64,000 nucleotides of DNA from Bacillus sp. 165 (lineage in GTDB: Bacteria; Bacillota; Bacilli; Bacillales; Bacillaceae_G). Each line of letters starts with the position of its first letter. Position 1 is the first letter of the stretch. Below are positions 48,592 through 57,274 of this stretch, piece by piece. The notes beneath the pieces are model-generated. The model was not told the origin of the DNA. It saw nothing but the letters and a program-made list of their open reading frames with translations, and ran no database searches. A program made the translations under genes and the position numbers. The stretch covers positions 62,001 to 126,000 of the forward strand of contig NZ_JAGHKQ010000002.1 of the NCBI RefSeq assembly GCF_017742235.1, in the 5' to 3' direction.

Positions 48592-49959
48592 ATGTTTAAT
48601 AACAGATTAAAAAAGAAGGTTTTACCTGCCCTTGCTTTATCTACAGTGGTATTTGGGACAGTACTAAGTACGCTACATACCGATGCACAAGCGAAAGAAA
48701 TAAAGCAAAATAATGCAGAAATTAAGAATGTAATTTTCTTAATTGGAGATGGAATGGGTTCGTCTTATACTTCTGCTTATCGGTATTTCAAGGATAATCC
48801 AGCGACTAAGGAAGTGGAGTTAACTGAATTTGATCAATATCTTGTTGGACAGCAAATGACATATCCAGAGGATGCTAGTCAAAACGTTACTGACTCTGCT
48901 GCTGCAGCGACAGCTATGTCAGCAGGTATTAAAACATATAATGCGGCCATTGGGGTAGATAACGATGGTTCTTCTGTAAAAACAGTTCTTGAAGCGGCTA
49001 AAGAAAAAGGGAAATCAACAGGATTAGTGGCTACTTCTGAAATTACACATGCTACACCTGCTTCATACGGTGCTCATGATGTAAGCCGTAAAAATATGAA
49101 TGCTATTGCGGACGATTATTATGATGAAATGATTAACGGCAGCCATAAAGTCGATGTGATGCTTGGCGGAGGATTAAGCAATTTTATTCGTCAAGATCGG
49201 GATTTAACAAAGGAATTTCAAAAGGACGGTTATTCGTATGTAACGAACAAACAAGACATGTTAACAAGTAAAAACTCTCGATTGTTAGGATTATTTGCAC
49301 AAGGCGGCATGCCAAAAATGCTTGATCGTGAAAACTCGATGCCAGCCTTGCAAGACATGACTGAAACAGCATTGAAGAAACTAAGCCAAAATAAAAAAGG
49401 TTTTTTCTTGATGGTTGAAGGAAGTCAAATTGATTGGGCTGGACATGACAATGACATCGTTGCGGCAATGAGTGAGATGGAAGACTTTGAGAACGCGTTT
49501 AAAGCTGCGATTGAGTTTGCGAAAAAGGACAAGCATACTTTAGTTGTTGCGACAGCAGACCATTCAACAGGTGGTTTTTCTATCGGTGCAAGAGGTGACT
49601 ATAACTGGTTTGGTGCTCCTATTGCAGCCGCAAAACGTACACCTGATTTTATGGCAGAACAAATTGCCGGAGGCGCTGATGTAGAAGATACATTAAAAGC
49701 CTATATTGATTTACAATTAACACCTGCTGAAATTCAATCAGTACAAACAGCGGTGGAGTCAAAAAACGCGTTGAATATTGATGCTGCAATCGAAACTATT
49801 TTTGACAACCGTTCCGTAACCGGCTGGACAACAGGTGGTCACACCGGCGAAGATGTAAACGTATATGCGTATGGGCCAGGAAGCGATCTTTTTGCTGGAA
49901 GAATTGATAATACCGATCAAGCAAAGCATATTTTTGATATTCTGAAAAACGGAAAGTAA
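48592..49959 (+). CDS. Secreted alkaline phosphatase (PhoA/PhoB-type)
   Basis: A 455-aa secreted metallophosphatase. Signal peptide about 1-34 (RLKKK, hydrophobic core, DAQA-KE). Metal and catalytic motifs: FLIGDGMGSSY, nucleophile serine in NVTDSAAAATAMSAG, THATPASYGAHD, VEGSQIDWAGHDND, ATADHSTGG and TTGGHTGEDV near the end. It releases phosphate from esters outside the cell under phosphate limitation. ATG follows GAGGAGGA. Which of several Bacillus paralogues it equals cannot be said. Confidence 0.95.
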   Translation: MFNNRLKKKVLPALALSTVVFGTVLSTLHTDAQAKEIKQNNAEIKNVIFLIGDGMGSSYTSAYRYFKDNPATKEVELTEFDQYLVGQQMTYPEDASQNVTDSAAAATAMSAGIKTYNAAIGVDNDGSSVKTVLEAAKEKGKSTGLVATSEITHATPASYGAHDVSRKNMNAIADDYYDEMINGSHKVDVMLGGGLSNFIRQDRDLTKEFQKDGYSYVTNKQDMLTSKNSRLLGLFAQGGMPKMLDRENSMPALQDMTETALKKLSQNKKGFFLMVEGSQIDWAGHDNDIVAAMSEMEDFENAFKAAIEFAKKDKHTLVVATADHSTGGFSIGARGDYNWFGAPIAAAKRTPDFMAEQIAGGADVEDTLKAYIDLQLTPAEIQSVQTAVESKNALNIDAAIETIFDNRSVTGWTTGGHTGEDVNVYAYGPGSDLFAGRIDNTDQAKHIFDILKNGK

Positions 49960-49979
49960 CGATAAAAATAGAGTAACAT

Positions 49980-50016
49980 TAATCGCCCGTTAAGCGTATG
50001 TTCAATGGGCGATTTT
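49980..50016 (+). terminator. Terminator of the phosphatase gene
   Basis: AATCGCCCGTT/AATGGGCGATT stem, 12-nt loop, T6. Confidence 0.85.
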
Positions 50017-50118
50017 TTGATGAAAGTCGAGAAGAGTCCATTATTGTTCCCAGATTAGTGAAGAAAAGTGAACTTTATACATGGAAACATACATTTGTAT
50101 TAGCTAAAGGAGAAGTGA

Positions 50119-50802
50119 ATGTTGGTGAGAATTTTCTTTCCGATTATAGTAGTATTATCAATAATATTATTTGGGTGTGATGCTGATCAAGAGGTTGATT
50201 CTACTGTGAAAGCAACTGATGAGCATATAACTGAAAAAAAGAATGGTGCTGTAAGAGCGAAATCCTTATCTGAAATCTATGTCGTCAATCCGCAAGTACC
50301 GGATGATACAACCTTGCTGCAAGTAGGACAAACGATAAAAGACAGTAAGGGCACAGTAACGCTAAAAGGAATCGCCACTTTGAATGAAACTGTGAGCATT
50401 GGCCCCATTCAAATGAAAATCAAGAATGTTAAGCTTATTCATAATTTGCCGGTATATTCATTAATGGATTATTTTCATTATTATACCGAGCATTATGAAG
50501 AATTCGATTTTGTGAAGGTGGAAGTTGAATTAATTAATTTATCAAGCGAAACGGTTCATTTTGGACCTATTGCCCATTTAAATACCAGCAATGAGGAAAG
50601 AAAAGATTTCGATGACGATTTTTATATAGAGTATTTAGGCGGAGTACTCGAACCTAAAGGCTCAAAACAAGGCGCACTTGGATTTATAGTGGAAAAGTCG
50701 GCACCGGACTTACAATGGATAGAAATAATTACAAGTGATGCTCTCAGTAAGGATAGAAAAGAAATCGGTAAATCACAAGAAATAAAGGTGGGTTTTAATT
50801 AA
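50119..50802 (+). CDS. Putative lipoprotein, 227 aa
   Basis: N-terminal hydrophobic segment ending ILFGC gives a likely lipobox with the lipid-modified cysteine at residue 20, then a hydrophilic linker. The mature part (about 60-225) is a beta-rich domain with DFVKVEVELINLSSETVHFGP, resembling DUF4352/immunoglobulin-like lipoproteins of Firmicutes. ATG follows AAAGGAGAAGTGA. Role unknown; no enzymatic motif seen. It is not clearly linked to the phosphatase. Confidence 0.75.
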   Translation: MLVRIFFPIIVVLSIILFGCDADQEVDSTVKATDEHITEKKNGAVRAKSLSEIYVVNPQVPDDTTLLQVGQTIKDSKGTVTLKGIATLNETVSIGPIQMKIKNVKLIHNLPVYSLMDYFHYYTEHYEEFDFVKVEVELINLSSETVHFGPIAHLNTSNEERKDFDDDFYIEYLGGVLEPKGSKQGALGFIVEKSAPDLQWIEIITSDALSKDRKEIGKSQEIKVGFN

Positions 50803-50886
50803 AAGGCTCTGTTAAAAAAGATTGTTGAATAATGTGCTAAAATGGATTTATTCAATGATTTATTACTTAACTACTTTACAACCTCA

Positions 50887-51249
50887 CTACTCATTGATAC
50901 AATGTACTTGTACTAAGTAATACTGAATATCTGTAACACTAAATAGTTGGAAATGTTTATAATTTTTTTAAAACGGTTCACATTTTTCTACTTAGCAATA
51001 CAATATACTATTACTAAGTAAAGAAGTATATCAGTCGTGCTAGATAGCTGAAAAGTGTTCATATGAAAATTAACATATGAAATCCTTTGTCCATAGGCTA
51101 TTTAGTTTTTTTATTGTCCGGTACTAAGTGATACTGAATATATGTACTACTAATTAGTTTGAGAGGCGGTTTTATTCATTCAATATTTTTGACCCTCCGC
51201 TACTTAACGTTACAGTTTACCTTTACTAATAGACGGAAACTAATTTAAC
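50887..51249. repeat. Four-unit diverged DNA repeat array upstream of padR
   Basis: Four units begin at 50887, 50988, 51098 and 51200, so the spacings are 101, 110 and 102 bp. About 64 bp align without gaps in the first three; the fourth is shorter (about 50 bp) before the padR ribosome site. Each starts CTAYTYA and has TACTAAGT (TACTAATA in the last) exactly 24 bp later, at 50911, 51012, 51122 and 51224. Units 1 and 3 share TACTGAATAT and a later ACTAATTAG/ACTAAATAG; unit 2 has the clear dyad TACTTAG/CTAAGTA. The two hexamers TACTTA and TACTAA are 17 bp apart, as promoter elements would be. Likely a multi-site operator or promoter array for the PadR operon; no known family recognised. The rest of 50803-51273 holds no gene. 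Confidence 0.75.
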
Positions 51250-51273
51250 CAAAGAATAAAGGAGGTGTATGCT

Positions 51274-51597
51274 ATGGAAAATTTAACAGAAATGCTCAAA
51301 GGTTCGTTGGAAGGTTGTGTGCTGGAAATCATCAGTCGGGGTGCTACTTACGGCTATGAGATTACTCGCCGCCTTAATGATCTGGGATTTACAGAGGTTG
51401 TCGAAGGTACAGTCTACACCATTTTGATACGCCTGGAAAAGAAAGAGTTAGTAAATATTGAAAAAAAACGGTCTGAAATGGGCCCGCCTCGTAAGTTTTA
51501 TTCATTAAACGAAGCAGGGCATGAGGAATTGAAACAATTTTGGAAAAAATGGAATTTTGTTTCATCAAAAATTAATATCCTAAAGGGGGAGAAATAA
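51274..51597 (+). CDS. PadR-family transcriptional regulator
   Basis: A 107-aa winged-helix regulator: LKGSLEGCVLEIISRG, TYGYEITRRLNDLGF, VVEGTVYTILIRLEKKELV and the wing GPPRKFYSLNEAGHEEL are the PadR hallmarks; only a short dimerisation helix follows (PadR-s1 type). ATG 51274 has AGGAGGTG at 8 nt. It is the first gene of a five-gene cluster with two DUF1048 genes and an ABC pump. Such PadR proteins usually repress the linked transporter and themselves and are released by toxic lipophilic compounds. Confidence 0.9.
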   Translation: MENLTEMLKGSLEGCVLEIISRGATYGYEITRRLNDLGFTEVVEGTVYTILIRLEKKELVNIEKKRSEMGPPRKFYSLNEAGHEELKQFWKKWNFVSSKINILKGEK

Positions 51598-51598
51598 T

Positions 51599-51976
51599 AT
51601 GAAGAAATTTATAGAGCTAATCATTGGCGATTTAGAGAGCAAGAAGGAATACAATGCATTTATGAAAAAAGTAAATTCCCTACCGAAAGATTACGCCTTT
51701 GTGTTCAAAAAGATTCAAAAGTACATGTGGAATTTCGGATATGGATTTGGTGAAGAAATCGTCAATTTGTATGAACTATTCGAAGCTAGTTCAGCAGAAG
51801 GCAAGCATGTGCTAGATGTTACCGGTGAAGACGTGGCGGCATTTGCTGACGAATTGATGGCTCTCTCAAAACTAGATGGAGAATCGGCGAGTATTTTAGG
51901 AGAGCAAGTAGAGTTGAAAAAAGAAATTGAGAGTAGAGTTGAACAGCAAGTAAAAATATGGACGAATAAAAAATAA
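51599..51976 (+). CDS. DUF1048 protein, copy 1
   Basis: A 125-aa helical protein with the DUF1048 pattern: SKKEYNAFMKKVNSLPKDY, YMWNFG, LFEASSAEGKHVLDVTGED, FADEL. It starts 1 bp after the padR stop. Members nearly always sit next to PadR regulators and are of unknown function. Paralogue of the next gene. Confidence 0.88.
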   Translation: MKKFIELIIGDLESKKEYNAFMKKVNSLPKDYAFVFKKIQKYMWNFGYGFGEEIVNLYELFEASSAEGKHVLDVTGEDVAAFADELMALSKLDGESASILGEQVELKKEIESRVEQQVKIWTNKK

Positions 51977-51994
51977 GGTAGGAGGTTAAACATC

Positions 51995-52339
51995 ATGGTA
52001 AATTTTATCAAAAAGATACTTGACGACAAAAAAGAATACAAAGAAATGATGGCGCGTGTGGAAGCTTTACCAGGTGACTACCCAGAGGTCTATAAAAAAA
52101 TCTGCAACTATATGTGGAGTTTCGCCTCTGGAAGCGGCATGGATATGCTGAGAATCCAGTACGATCTCATTGATTTGTTTGAAGCTGGCGCGGCAGATGG
52201 CAAAGACGTATTGGAAGTGACAGGGGAAGACGTGACAGCATTCGCTAATGGACTTACCGACCAAGCGAAAAGATGGGATGATAAGTTACGCAATACTTTG
52301 AACAAAAGCATTCTAAATCGTGTGGGTAAGAAAAAATAA
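51995..52339 (+). CDS. DUF1048 protein, copy 2
   Basis: A 114-aa paralogue of the preceding gene (shared DKKEY, LPGDY, YMWSF, LFEAGAADGKDVLEVTGED, AFANGL) that lacks the longer C-terminal charged helix. RBS GGAGG. The two keep the same core but differ at the ends, which suggests they work as a pair or in alternative complexes. Confidence 0.88.
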   Translation: MVNFIKKILDDKKEYKEMMARVEALPGDYPEVYKKICNYMWSFASGSGMDMLRIQYDLIDLFEAGAADGKDVLEVTGEDVTAFANGLTDQAKRWDDKLRNTLNKSILNRVGKKK

Positions 52340-52509
52340 GCGTTGAAAAACCCAACTGAATAGTTTTTTTGAAAACAAACTGTCCAGTTATATTGTGAAC
52401 AAGTAAGTAGTATAATTGGTTATTTGTCAGTCTATATAGATAAACCTAGTTGCAGGGGTTACTGCGCTGTGAGCACGCGTCTTCAGCTTTATATAGGAGG
52501 GGAACGATT

Positions 52510-53271
52510 ATGAGCAATATAGCAATTTCAGTGAAAGGACTGAAAAAGTCCTTCAAAGATTTTGAGGTTCTAAAAGGTGTAGATTTTAAAGTGAAAAAAG
52601 GCAGTGTTTTCGCTTTACTAGGCTCAAATGGTGCCGGTAAAACAACTATTATTAAAATTTTAACTACATTACTGCAAGCAGATAAGGGGGAAATTGAGGT
52701 TTGTAATGCCAACCTTCAAACAAACCCACAACAAGTACGTGAGAAAATCAGTCTAGCCGGGCAAAACGTTGCAGTAGATGATATTTTGACAGGGCGCGAA
52801 AATCTCGACCTAGTTGCAAAACTTCGTCACTTGCCTGATCGAAAAAAAGCTGTGGAGGAAAGTCTACGCCGCTTTGATTTAATAGAAGCTGGTGATCGAG
52901 CTCTTGCTACTTATTCAGGCGGTATGAAACGACGCTTGGATTTAGCAATGACAGTACTTGGATCACCGGAACTTGTTTTTCTTGATGAGCCTTCTGTTGG
53001 ACTTGACCCGGAAGCACGTTTAGCTTTGTGGGAAGTGATTCGTGATATGGTGAAAGCTGATATTACTGTTTTTCTCACTACCCAATATTTAGAAGAAGCC
53101 GAACAACTAGCTGACTGCATTGCGATTTTACATGAAGGAAAAATTCTCGTTCAAGGAACAATGGAGGAATTAAAAGCAATTCTTCCACCTAAAAAAGTGG
53201 AATATGTGGAAAAACAGCCAACACTTGAGGAAATTTTCCTCGCTGTTACTGGTAAGAAAGGAGAATATTAA
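52510..53271 (+). CDS. Drug-resistance-type ABC transporter ATP-binding protein (DrrA-like)
   Basis: A 253-aa ATPase: Walker A LGSNGAGKTT, Q-loop AGQNVAVDDILTG, signature TYSGGMKRRLDLA, Walker B LVFLDEPSVGLD, and TTQYLEEAEQLAD where most ABC proteins have a histidine; this Gln-Tyr H-loop is typical of the DrrA daunorubicin-resistance family. ATG 52510 follows AGGAGGGG; an upstream in-frame GTG-type start at 52450 is less likely. It overlaps its permease by 1 bp. Confidence 0.93.
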   Translation: MSNIAISVKGLKKSFKDFEVLKGVDFKVKKGSVFALLGSNGAGKTTIIKILTTLLQADKGEIEVCNANLQTNPQQVREKISLAGQNVAVDDILTGRENLDLVAKLRHLPDRKKAVEESLRRFDLIEAGDRALATYSGGMKRRLDLAMTVLGSPELVFLDEPSVGLDPEARLALWEVIRDMVKADITVFLTTQYLEEAEQLADCIAILHEGKILVQGTMEELKAILPPKKVEYVEKQPTLEEIFLAVTGKKGEY

Positions 53272-54035
53272 TGAGTGGAAACCATTTTTTCAGCGATACT
53301 TTTACAATGAGCAGTCGGGTGATGAAGCATTCACTTCGAAGCATTGACACAATTATCACAACGATTCTTATGCCAATCATGCTTATGCTTGCTTTTGTCT
53401 ATATTTTCGGTAGTGCCATGACAATGGATAAAGTAGATTATGTGAATTTTATCGTTCCAGGTGTGTTGCTTATGTGTATTGGAATGGGGATTTCCTATAC
53501 AGCAGTTCGAGTGAATACAGACATGACTAGAGGAATATTTGATAGATTCCATTCCATGCCAATCGCCAAAACATCGATATTGGGAGGGCATGTCATCTCA
53601 ACATTGCTATTAAACTTATTATCCGTTACTGCCGTGATTCTCATTTCTTTTCTCATGGGATTCCGACCTCACGCTGATTTTATGGAATGGCTTTTAGCAG
53701 TTGGTATGATCTTTTTGACCATTTTTTCTTTCACTTGGATTGCAGTAGCATGCGGGCTAATGTCAAAATCGTATGAAGGTGCGAGCGTGTTCTCTTATCT
53801 GCTTATGGGCTTAATGTTTGTAAGTTCTGCCTTTGTTCCAACAAATAATATGGGTAGCAAGCTTCGAGCTTTTGCTGAAAATCAGCCAATGACACCAATT
53901 GCTGAAAGTGTGCGTTCACTTTTAGCTGGACAGCCGGACTATGGTGAGATTGTAACAGCGGTGTTATGGTTAGTGGGAATTGGGATTTTGTTTTATGTGA
54001 TTTCGATGAAGGTGTATAAAAAGCGAATGAAATAG
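53271..54035 (+). CDS. ABC-2-type permease (DrrB-like)
   Basis: A 254-aa membrane protein with about six helices of the ABC-2 family: IDTIITTILMPIMLMLAF, NFIVPGVLLMCIGMG, GIFDRFHSMPIAK (typical of DrrB) and FVSSAFVPTNNM. It starts in the stop of the ATPase gene (TAATG) and completes an efflux pump probably exporting a hydrophobic or antibiotic compound. Confidence 0.92.
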   Translation: MSGNHFFSDTFTMSSRVMKHSLRSIDTIITTILMPIMLMLAFVYIFGSAMTMDKVDYVNFIVPGVLLMCIGMGISYTAVRVNTDMTRGIFDRFHSMPIAKTSILGGHVISTLLLNLLSVTAVILISFLMGFRPHADFMEWLLAVGMIFLTIFSFTWIAVACGLMSKSYEGASVFSYLLMGLMFVSSAFVPTNNMGSKLRAFAENQPMTPIAESVRSLLAGQPDYGEIVTAVLWLVGIGILFYVISMKVYKKRMK

Positions 54036-54131
54036 AATGGCGAAGTACAGGATGGAGATTTCTTTCAGTCTGTATTTTTTTTATTTCGAATAAAATGTAA
54101 TTTAATGCTTAGCTGAATAAGAGCGTAATAG

Positions 54132-54158
54132 GGGCTGTCGTTTTAGACAGTCCTTTTT
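54132..54158 (+). terminator. Terminator after the DrrAB-like operon
   Basis: GGGCTGTC/GACAGTCC stem with one G-T pair, 6-nt loop, T5. A weaker hairpin with T8 lies at about 54044-54083, nearer the stop. Confidence 0.75.
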
Positions 54159-54463
54159 AAATATTAAATATCAACATTTACTTTAACAGAGTCAAATAAA
54201 AAGATATCAATGATCTATTCGGTTTGGGGAATAGGTCATTTTTATTTGGTGCTTTATTAAATATTTGTAAACAAGACCTAAAACCGTCCATGCCTGCCTA
54301 TTTATAGTATGGATGGCGGGAGGTGACGTTATAGAAAGTATTGTTCATAGTCTATATACAGTGTTCATTAATCCAATCGTTTATACAAAAGTACATAAAA
54401 GGTTATCTAAAATACAAGACTGGTTGCATGCTGCACAATGCAATCATAAGGGAGAGTTGTAGA

Positions 54464-55164
54464 ATGGCACTATTTAGAAATATACAAACAGATTTTTGGA
54501 GTGATGCAAAAGTAATGGAGGAAATGACACCAGAGGATCGTTACTTTTATTTGTATTTGCTCACGAATCCGCATACAAAGCAAATTGGGGTATATTCTAT
54601 TTCCAAAAAAGTGATGGCATTTGAGCTTGGTTATTCTCTGAAGCAGGTTACAGATCTTCTGAATCGCTTTGAAAATCAATTTCACATTATTAAATATAAT
54701 GAGCAAACACGTGAAGTGGTTCTACTAAATTGGGGAAAATATAATTTAAACAGGGGCGGAAAGCCGGTGGAGGACTGCATAAAAGCAGAGCTTAAGCAAA
54801 TTAAAGATATCAGCTTGCTGCAACTGATTATCGGAAAAATTAAGAATCACAAACTGCGTGAAATAGTATTTGAATTCAAACAGGAATACTTGTCTAACGA
54901 TACGTTCACGTAACGAGGGCAAGAAAAAGAATAAGAAAAAGAAAAAGAAGAAGAAAAAGAAAAAGAACAACAGCAAGAAATAGAAAAAGCAAGCATGAAA
55001 CCTGCTGCTGAAGCTGCCTTCTTCTATGAACAAAATAATGGAAAAATCACACCCTTTATAAAAAAATTATTGTATGGACACAACATTTGAATGAAGAAGT
55101 CATAGTTGAAAAGAAAAGGAAGGAGCTGGAACAGCTGCTGGTGAAATACAAACGCATCTCGTAA
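54464..55164 (+). pseudogene. Degraded DnaD-domain replication-type gene
   Basis: The first 149 codons (54464-54913; RBS GGGAGAG) encode the N-terminal domain of phage/chromosomal DnaD-like proteins: MALFRNIQTDFWSDAKVMEE, MTPEDRYFYLYLLTNPHTKQ, NRGGKPVEDCIKAEL. After a TAA the DNA continues as an imperfect GAAAAA tract (about 54920-54985), normally the Lys/Glu linker, followed in another frame by EAAFFYEQNNGKITPFIKK and, after another frame change, WTQHLNEEVIVE of the DnaD domain. Most of that domain is then missing and the end KELEQLLVKYKRIS stops at 55164. The first part could still be made as a truncated protein. Confidence 0.75.
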
Positions 55165-55296
55165 TTCATCACGTCTTTTTTGAAAGCTAATGTTGTACAA
55201 TAGTAAAAGTTGGACACAAAATATTCACATTTATTTTCATTCTGTCTTTATGCCATTCTTTGGTACAATAGGAAAGGAGCAGAGAGGAGAGAACTT

Positions 55297-56004
55297 ATGC
55301 AGGACATTAATATCTTTTTAGCATTTGGCGCAGGGTTTTTATCATTTATCTCGCCATGCTGTTTACCGCTGTATCCAGCGTTTTTATCGTATATTACCGG
55401 TGTTTCGTTATCAGAATTAAAAGAGGATAATGGAATGCTGCAACGGCGAAGCATGCTACATACTGCGTGTTTTTTACTAGGCTTTTCAGCTATTTTTATT
55501 GCCATTGGATTTGGGACCACCTTAATTGGATCTTTCTTTACATCATATCAGGATTTGCTTCGCCAATTAGGAGCTATTTTTATTGTATTATTAGGTTTAA
55601 TCATTGTCGGTATATTGCAGCCTAAATTTTTAATGAAAGACCGAAAATTTACATTTAAAAATCGACCGTCCGGATATTTTGGATCTCTTCTTATTGGACT
55701 GGCGTTTGCGGCTGGATGGACACCGTGTACAGGACCTATTTTAGTATCTGTTATTGCATTGGCTGCTACAAATCCCGAATCTGCATTTATGTATATGCTG
55801 GCTTATACACTTGGCTTTGCTATTCCATTCTTCGTTCTTTCCTTCTTTATCGGAAAGATGAACTGGATTAAACGAAACAGCAACATGCTTGTGAAAATCG
55901 GCGGATATGTGATGATAGCAATGGGTATTTTGTTATATTTTGATGCTATGACAAAAATTACAGCGTACTTCACGCAGTTTTTTGGCGGTTTTACTGGGTT
56001 TTGA
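55297..56004 (+). CDS. ccdA: Cytochrome c biogenesis protein CcdA
   Basis: A 235-aa membrane protein with six helices. The redox-active cysteines are in [14 protein letters not shown] and GWTPCTGP, which pass electrons from cytoplasmic thioredoxin to extracytoplasmic thioredoxin-like proteins (ResA, StoA) for cytochrome c maturation and spore cortex formation. ATG 55297 follows GAGAGGAGAG; a frame to 55210 contains the leader and is not needed. Confidence 0.95.
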   Translation: MQDINIFLAFGAGFLSFISPCCLPLYPAFLSYITGVSLSELKEDNGMLQRRSMLHTACFLLGFSAIFIAIGFGTTLIGSFFTSYQDLLRQLGAIFIVLLGLIIVGILQPKFLMKDRKFTFKNRPSGYFGSLLIGLAFAAGWTPCTGPILVSVIALAATNPESAFMYMLAYTLGFAIPFFVLSFFIGKMNWIKRNSNMLVKIGGYVMIAMGILLYFDAMTKITAYFTQFFGGFTGF

Positions 56005-56094
56005 AACATTTTCCTTTGAAAAGGTTTGAAATGTTCTATTATAGTTATATAATATTAGTACATGTGATTTTCCACAAAAAGGGATGATAAAGAT

Positions 56095-56592
56095 ATGATT
56101 ATAGCGACAAGTATTATAGCGGTATGCATGGCTGTTGGTGCCATGTTTATCCGAATTAAAGCAGCTCGAAAGCCTGCTACTTTTAAAAAAATCATATTGC
56201 CGCCGTTTTTTATGAGTACAGGAGCATTGATGTATCTTGTTCCTGAATTCCGTCTTACGCTACCAGAAATCGTGGAAGCTGTAGCAGTCGGATTATTTTT
56301 TTCAATCTTTTTGATTAAAACGTCCAAGTTTGAAATTCGCGGTCAAGAAATTTATTTGAAACGCTCGAAAGCATTTGTATTTATTTTAATTGGACTATTG
56401 GTCGTACGTATTACGTTAAAAACAATACTGAGCTCTACTATTGATTTTGGTCAATTGAGCGGAATGTTCTTTTTGCTGGCCTTCGCAATGATTGTATCCT
56501 GGAGAATTGCGATGTTCCGTTCATTTAAAAAGCTGTCAGTCCAATTGAAAAAAGAAAATATCATTAATGAAAATAACATTAAGCTTACGTAA
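56095..56592 (+). CDS. ccdC: Cytochrome c biogenesis protein CcdC (YneJ)
   Basis: A 165-aa protein with about four helices (ATSIIAVCMAVGAMFI at the start; VFILIGLLVVRITL later) and the conserved PPFFMSTGALMYLVPEFR. It is the CcdC/DUF1453 family, linked to cytochrome c synthesis in B. subtilis but of unknown mechanism. The yneI (ccdB) gene that usually lies between ccdA and ccdC is absent. Its stop overlaps the terminator. Confidence 0.9.
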   Translation: MIIATSIIAVCMAVGAMFIRIKAARKPATFKKIILPPFFMSTGALMYLVPEFRLTLPEIVEAVAVGLFFSIFLIKTSKFEIRGQEIYLKRSKAFVFILIGLLVVRITLKTILSSTIDFGQLSGMFFLLAFAMIVSWRIAMFRSFKKLSVQLKKENIINENNIKLT

Positions 56593-56618
56593 AAAACCTC
56601 GGATATCCGAGGTTTTTT
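56591..56618. terminator. Bidirectional terminator between ccdC and yneK
   Basis: Perfect palindrome AAAAAACCTCGGAT with its complement, between convergent genes. Confidence 0.9.
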
Positions 56619-56619
56619 A

Positions 56620-57048
56620 TTACGATAATAGATGCTGATATGGAGAATAATCGATTTGTTTTTCTTTCAGCTTTTTTATTAAAAATTTATGATCTCGTTT
56701 TGGAGTTGCTATAATGTAGCCTTTAATTATTAAATCTTGTGTAATGCAATTTGCTTTTTCCTGCAAGGCTAATTCACCTATTTTTCCTGCAATTTTCGAT
56801 TTTGCCACATCGCGAAATAATTCAGGGACAGGGCTTACGAGTTCCTCAAGCAGAGCCTTTTGCTCTGTATCCCACATATGACGGGTTTGATTAATATAAT
56901 GTTCTTCCCAATCTAATATCGACATTCCATCATCTTTAGGCAAACGCTTTAAAAATTTGCGGAACATAAAATAGCCGCCAATGGACATTAACCCTAGCAA
57001 AATAACGGTCCATGCCACAATAAACCAACTGAACCAGCCTTCGAGCAT
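56620..57048 (-). CDS. yneK: DUF2621 membrane protein YneK
   Basis: A 142-aa protein with one N-terminal transmembrane helix (WFIVAWTVILLGLMSIGGYF) and a basic cytoplasmic part containing DWEEHYINQTRHMW and LALQEKANCITQDLIIKGYI. It matches the YneK family in length and in lying convergent with ccdC, as in B. subtilis. Function unknown. Confidence 0.88.
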   Translation of the reverse strand: MLEGWFSWFIVAWTVILLGLMSIGGYFMFRKFLKRLPKDDGMSILDWEEHYINQTRHMWDTEQKALLEELVSPVPELFRDVAKSKIAGKIGELALQEKANCITQDLIIKGYIIATPKRDHKFLIKKLKEKQIDYSPYQHLLS

Positions 57049-57274
57049 TTCTTACACCTCTCTATTTCTCTAAATCCCTATGATCTTGTATACTATTATA
57101 ATTTTTAATGAGGGAAGTTACAAGAAACGATTACGTATAAATGAACGATTATATTAAAATTTCATGTAATGAATTTGATTAGGAGGCATGGATTATTGCA
57201 GGAAGAAGTGCCGTGACTAAAGAAATTTGAAATGTAAGAGGTTGTATAAAAATAAATAAAATCCTTTTCCCATT

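Noticed and set aside
50887..51249. CRISPR array
   Set aside because: The repeats are diverged, about 64 bp long, only four in number and have no cas genes; spacing and context fit regulatory DNA instead.
54746..55033. Minus-strand frame with a long run of Phe codons
   Set aside because: It is the complement of the GAAAAA tract in the DnaD pseudogene and has no start signal.
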